A stretch of 64,000 bases of DNA, taken from the NCBI RefSeq assembly GCF_011761565.1, contig NZ_JAASRM010000001.1, positions 3,906,139 through 3,970,138 on the forward strand, given 5' to 3'. A program made the position numbers and the translations under genes. Origin of the DNA: Rhizomicrobium palustre (GTDB taxonomy: Bacteria > Pseudomonadota > Alphaproteobacteria > Micropepsales > Micropepsaceae). The notes beneath the pieces were generated by a model. It was given only the letters and a program-made list of their open reading frames with translations. It was not told the DNA's origin and made no database searches. This document shows, one piece after another, positions 61,077-64,000 of this stretch (positions within the stretch are counted from its first letter, which is position 1; the number at the start of each line of letters is the position of its first letter).

Positions 61077-62530
61077 CGAAATAAATCCGGTTCGCCTTTC
61101 TCTCCTTTCGAGAGCGCCAAAGCGCGGAGTGCGCGCTTACGCGCAAAACCGTGTTCCACAATAGGTTTTGGGTAGTTTTTTCCAAGCACGATGCCGGCTT
61201 TGGCCAGGTCCGAAGCCGGTGCCGTCCAGGGCTGATGAAGGAACTTATCATCCAGCCGGGATAATTCCGGCACATAGCGGCGGACATAGGCGCCATCCGG
61301 ATCAAATTTCTGGCCCTGCAGGATAGGATTGAAAATCCGAAAATATGGCGCCGCATCGGCCCCGCATCCGGCCACCCACTGCCAACTTGCGGCGTTGGCC
61401 CCGAGATCGGCATCCACCAGCGTATCCCAGAACCATGCCTCGCCTTTCTGCCATGAGATGAGCAGATGCTTGATCAGGAATGACGCGACGATCATGCGCA
61501 CACGATTATGCATCCAGCCCGTCTGCCAAAGCTGACGCATACCGGCATCGACGATGGGATAACCAGTTTGGCCCTTCTGCCAGGCGAGCAGTGCTGCCTC
61601 GTCGTCCTCAAGCCAAGGAAAATTCGTGAAACTGGGGTTGAGCGGTTTTTCCGGAAGAAGCGGAAACTGGTGCAAGAGATGCCAGGAGAATTCGCGCCAA
61701 AGAACTTCCAGCTGGAAGCGGTGCAGCGAGTTCTGCGCGCCGGCCCCTGCAGCCTTATGCGCAAGAACGGCATGCCAAACCTGCCGGGGACTTATCTCGC
61801 CATAATGCAAATAAGGCGACAGCCTAGAGGTTCCCGCAAGATCGGGACGATCGCGGGCTTCGGCATAATCATCGAGGCCCTGCTTCAGAAAGTGGTCCAG
61901 TGTCTTGCGCGCGGACACTTCTCCAACAGACCAAGCAGAGGCTAGTTTCTCAGGCCAGACCGCGCGGGATGGCACCAGCTTCAATGCTTCTAGAGGGTCA
62001 CTTGCGGGGCCTGAAACGCTTTCGAGCTTCTTAGGCGCGGCGATTGGCGGGGTGGGTGTGGGCGCGCTCAAGCAGGCGCGCGAAAACGGTGTGAAGACGC
62101 GAAACGGCGTGCCAGCGCCGGTGCGGATCGTGTCTGGCTCAAAGAGCAGATAGCCATCGCTGATCTCGGCTGCGATCCCAGCTTCCTTTAATGCCTCGAC
62201 GAGTTCGGCGTCTTCCTTGGCCAAATCAGGTTCATAGCGGCGGTGCCAGACGACGGTCTTAGCACCGGTCTCGCGTGCGAGCATCAGGATGGTGTCGATG
62301 CGATTGCCCCGGCGCAGCAGCAATGGCGCACCGAGTGCGGCCAAGCGTTGCTGAAGGTCAAGCAGAGCCTCTCTCAGCCACCAACGCGATGCAGCCCCAT
62401 GCGCCCAGGCACGTGCAGGGTCCTCGGCGACATAGAGAGGCACAACGCGCCCACGCGCAGCCGCATTCGCCAAGGGGCGATGATCAGCAATGCGAAGATC
62501 CCGGTAGAAAACGACGATGGTGGTGGGCAT
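61073..62530 (-). CDS. phr: Deoxyribodipyrimidine photolyase
   Basis: Class I DNA photolyase that reverses pyrimidine dimers with light. N-terminal antenna domain (F-Y-R-D-L-R-I-A-D-H), then FAD domain with R-E-F-S-W-H-L-L, V-D-A-G-M-R-Q-L-W and W-Q-W-V-A-G-C-G. ATG at 62530 was chosen from the family start; upstream codons are not conserved. Length is 485 aa. Confidence 0.92.
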   Translation of the reverse strand: MPTTIVVFYRDLRIADHRPLANAAARGRVVPLYVAEDPARAWAHGAASRWWLREALLDLQQRLAALGAPLLLRRGNRIDTILMLARETGAKTVVWHRRYEPDLAKEDAELVEALKEAGIAAEISDGYLLFEPDTIRTGAGTPFRVFTPFSRACLSAPTPTPPIAAPKKLESVSGPASDPLEALKLVPSRAVWPEKLASAWSVGEVSARKTLDHFLKQGLDDYAEARDRPDLAGTSRLSPYLHYGEISPRQVWHAVLAHKAAGAGAQNSLHRFQLEVLWREFSWHLLHQFPLLPEKPLNPSFTNFPWLEDDEAALLAWQKGQTGYPIVDAGMRQLWQTGWMHNRVRMIVASFLIKHLLISWQKGEAWFWDTLVDADLGANAASWQWVAGCGADAAPYFRIFNPILQGQKFDPDGAYVRRYVPELSRLDDKFLHQPWTAPASDLAKAGIVLGKNYPKPIVEHGFARKRALRALALSKGEKGEPDLFR

Positions 62531-62597
62531 GGCGAATCCGTTTGCAAACAGCATACGTCCAGTGGGAGCGATTGGATCACCATTGGGGCCAAAAGAT

Positions 62598-62622
62598 AAG
62601 GGCGGAGAGTATCCCCGCCCTT
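62598..62622 (-). terminator. Likely terminator after clpA
   Basis: AAGGGCGG (62598-62605) and CCGCCCTT (62615-62622) form an 8-bp stem; on the minus strand ATCTTTT follows. It is 29 bp past the clpA stop. Confidence 0.6.
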
Positions 62623-62651
62623 GGCTTAACGACCCGTCTTTGAACTTTTAG

Positions 62652-64000
62652 CTATACACTTGCGTGCTTCTCGGGCGGCGGGAGCTGCTTTGGCTTATCC
62701 GCGTCAGTGATGAACTCAAACACCAGCTTGTCCGCCTCGCGGTCCAGAAGCACACGCACCGTGCCGCCATTTTGCAGCTTGCCGAAGAGAATTTCATCCG
62801 CCAGCGGTTTCTTGATGTTCTCCTGGATGACGCGCGCGAGAGGCCTGGCCCCGAAGGAGTCGTCATAGCCCTTCTCGCCCAACCAGCGTGTGGCTTCCGG
62901 CGTCAGATCGAAGGTCACATCGCGATCGATCAACTGCGCTTCGAGTTCGAGCACGAACTTCTCGACCACGCGGTCGATGGTTTCGCGGCCCAGCGGCGCA
63001 AACGGGATCACGGCGTCCAGGCGGTTGCGGAATTCCGGCGTGAAGAGCCGCTTGATGGCTTCTTCGTCCTCGCCCGCCCGCTTACCGCGGCCAAAGCCAA
63101 TCGATTCTTTCGCAGCATCAGACGCCCCCGCATTGGTGGTCATGATCAGCACCACATTGCGGAAATCGATCTTCTTGCCGTTGTGATCGGTGAGCTTACC
63201 GTGGTCCATCACCTGCAACAGGATATTGTAGAGATCCTGGTGCGCCTTTTCGATTTCGTCCAGCAACAGGACGCAATGAGGATGCTGGTCAACACCATCC
63301 GTCAAAAGCCCGCCCTGATCGAAACCGACATAGCCCGGCGGCGCGCCAATGAGGCGGCTGACGGTGTGACGCTCCATGTATTCCGACATATCGAAACGCA
63401 ACAGCTCCATGCCCAGAACGGACGAAAGCTGCTTGGCGACTTCGGTCTTGCCGACACCCGTCGGGCCAGAGAAGAGATAGCAGCCGATGGGCTTTTCCGG
63501 GCTGCGCAGACCTGCGCGGGCCAGCTTGATCGCCGAGGACAGCGCTGCGATGGCACCATCCTGACCAAAAACCACGCGCCGAAGATCAGCTTCGAGGCTG
63601 CGGAGCTGCTCCGCATCCGTCTTGGATACCGATTTGGGAGGAATGCGCGCCATCTTGGCGATCACATCTTCCACTTCCTTCACACCAATCGTTTTCTTGC
63701 GTTTGGATTCGGGCAGCAGCATCTGCGAGGCGCCGACCTCGTCAATCACGTCGATGGCCTTGTCGGGCAGCTTGCGGTCATTGATATACTTGGCCGCGAG
63801 TTCTACCGCGGCCTTGATCGCATCGGAGGTATAGCGGACCTTGTGGAATTCCTCGAAATACGGCTTCAGCCCCTTCAGTATCTTGATAGTGTCGGGCACG
63901 GAGGGCTCGGCCACATCGATCTTCTGGAAGCGGCGCACCAGCGCGCGATCCTTCTCGAAATACTGGCGGTATTCCTTATAGGTCGTCGAGCCAATGCAGC
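62652..64000 (-). CDS. clpA: ATP-dependent Clp protease subunit ClpA (partial)
   Basis: C-terminal part of the AAA+ unfoldase that delivers substrates to ClpP; the gene runs beyond the right edge, so the N-terminal domain and first Walker motifs are missing. Present are the R-R-F-Q-K-I-D region of the first AAA module and the second module with Walker A G-P-T-G-V-G-K-T-E, Walker B L-L-L-D-E-I-E-K-A and R-N-R-L-D-A sensor region. An open frame continues to base 64000. Confidence 0.94.
   Translation of the reverse strand, partial: CIGSTTYKEYRQYFEKDRALVRRFQKIDVAEPSVPDTIKILKGLKPYFEEFHKVRYTSDAIKAAVELAAKYINDRKLPDKAIDVIDEVGASQMLLPESKRKKTIGVKEVEDVIAKMARIPPKSVSKTDAEQLRSLEADLRRVVFGQDGAIAALSSAIKLARAGLRSPEKPIGCYLFSGPTGVGKTEVAKQLSSVLGMELLRFDMSEYMERHTVSRLIGAPPGYVGFDQGGLLTDGVDQHPHCVLLLDEIEKAHQDLYNILLQVMDHGKLTDHNGKKIDFRNVVLIMTTNAGASDAAKESIGFGRGKRAGEDEEAIKRLFTPEFRNRLDAVIPFAPLGRETIDRVVEKFVLELEAQLIDRDVTFDLTPEATRWLGEKGYDDSFGARPLARVIQENIKKPLADEILFGKLQNGGTVRVLLDREADKLVFEFITDADKPKQLPPPEKHASV

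Overview
The window reads as a chromosome segment of a high-GC alphaproteobacterium. The evidence is a CcrM-type GANTC methyltransferase next to rnhB, a divK-pleD operon very close to the Caulobacter one, split b/b' ATP synthase subunits behind atpI, a scpA-scpB-nagZ-SPOR-dgt cluster and a UrcA-family protein. I cannot name the species; a Caulobacter-like or Rhizomicrobium/Micropepsaceae-like lineage would fit. Coding density is high, and no rRNA, tRNA, CRISPR array or insertion sequence was recognised.

Layout. 0.3-13 kb: a secreted duplicated-repeat protein, ispE with a TPR protein, a uracil-DNA glycosylase, a lytic transglycosylase with moaB, an isoaspartyl peptidase, a glycosyltransferase, a radical SAM protein, a four-gene ECF sigma cluster, an ICMT-like methyltransferase and rnhB. 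13-24 kb: ccrM behind a dense GANTC cluster, mutY, a DUF721 protein among three DsbA-like thiol oxidoreductases, then a greatly enlarged smc. 24-27 kb: a DUF433/DUF5615 toxin-antitoxin-like pair and the F0 operon atpI-B-E-F'-F with a promoter and terminator. 27-32 kb: palindromic repeats, a hypothetical gene between two identical 59-bp terminator modules, UrcA, a GH31 glycosidase and small genes. 32-38 kb: aspS, then an AT-richer island of a ParB/Srx-like gene plus a Dam-type methyltransferase, then an acyltransferase. 38-45 kb: a secreted phosphodiesterase, a cold-shock gene with a long leader, and accessory genes including a higBA-like module. 45-58 kb: trpB, rnd, scpB-scpA-nagZ-SPOR, dgt, erpA, xthA, pleD-divK and a DUF3572/HAD pair. 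58-64 kb: an unexplained ~770-bp interval, a RidA/DUF482 pair, a HIT protein, a photolyase and the 3' part of clpA.

Functional threads. Chromosome biology dominates: SMC with ScpA and ScpB, DUF721, CcrM, DivK and PleD, plus DNA repair and nucleotide quality control (UDG, MutY, XthA, photolyase, RNase HII, Dgt). Envelope genes form a second group (lytic transglycosylase, NagZ, SPOR, DUF482, three DsbA-like proteins).

Most unusual observations: (1) SMC is 1525 aa because each arm carries a block of 19 eleven-residue repeats flanking the hinge, Gly-containing in one arm and Tyr-containing in the other, so they could pack together; (2) two tandem membrane proteins appear to fuse a half GatB/YqeY-like cytoplasmic domain to a periplasmic DsbA-like domain; (3) eight GANTC sites lie within 129 bp upstream of ccrM itself; (4) a ParB/Srx-like protein with a possible HEPN-like C-terminus is paired with a Dam-type methyltransferase in an AT-richer island; (5) a gene sits between two perfect 59-bp terminator duplicates.
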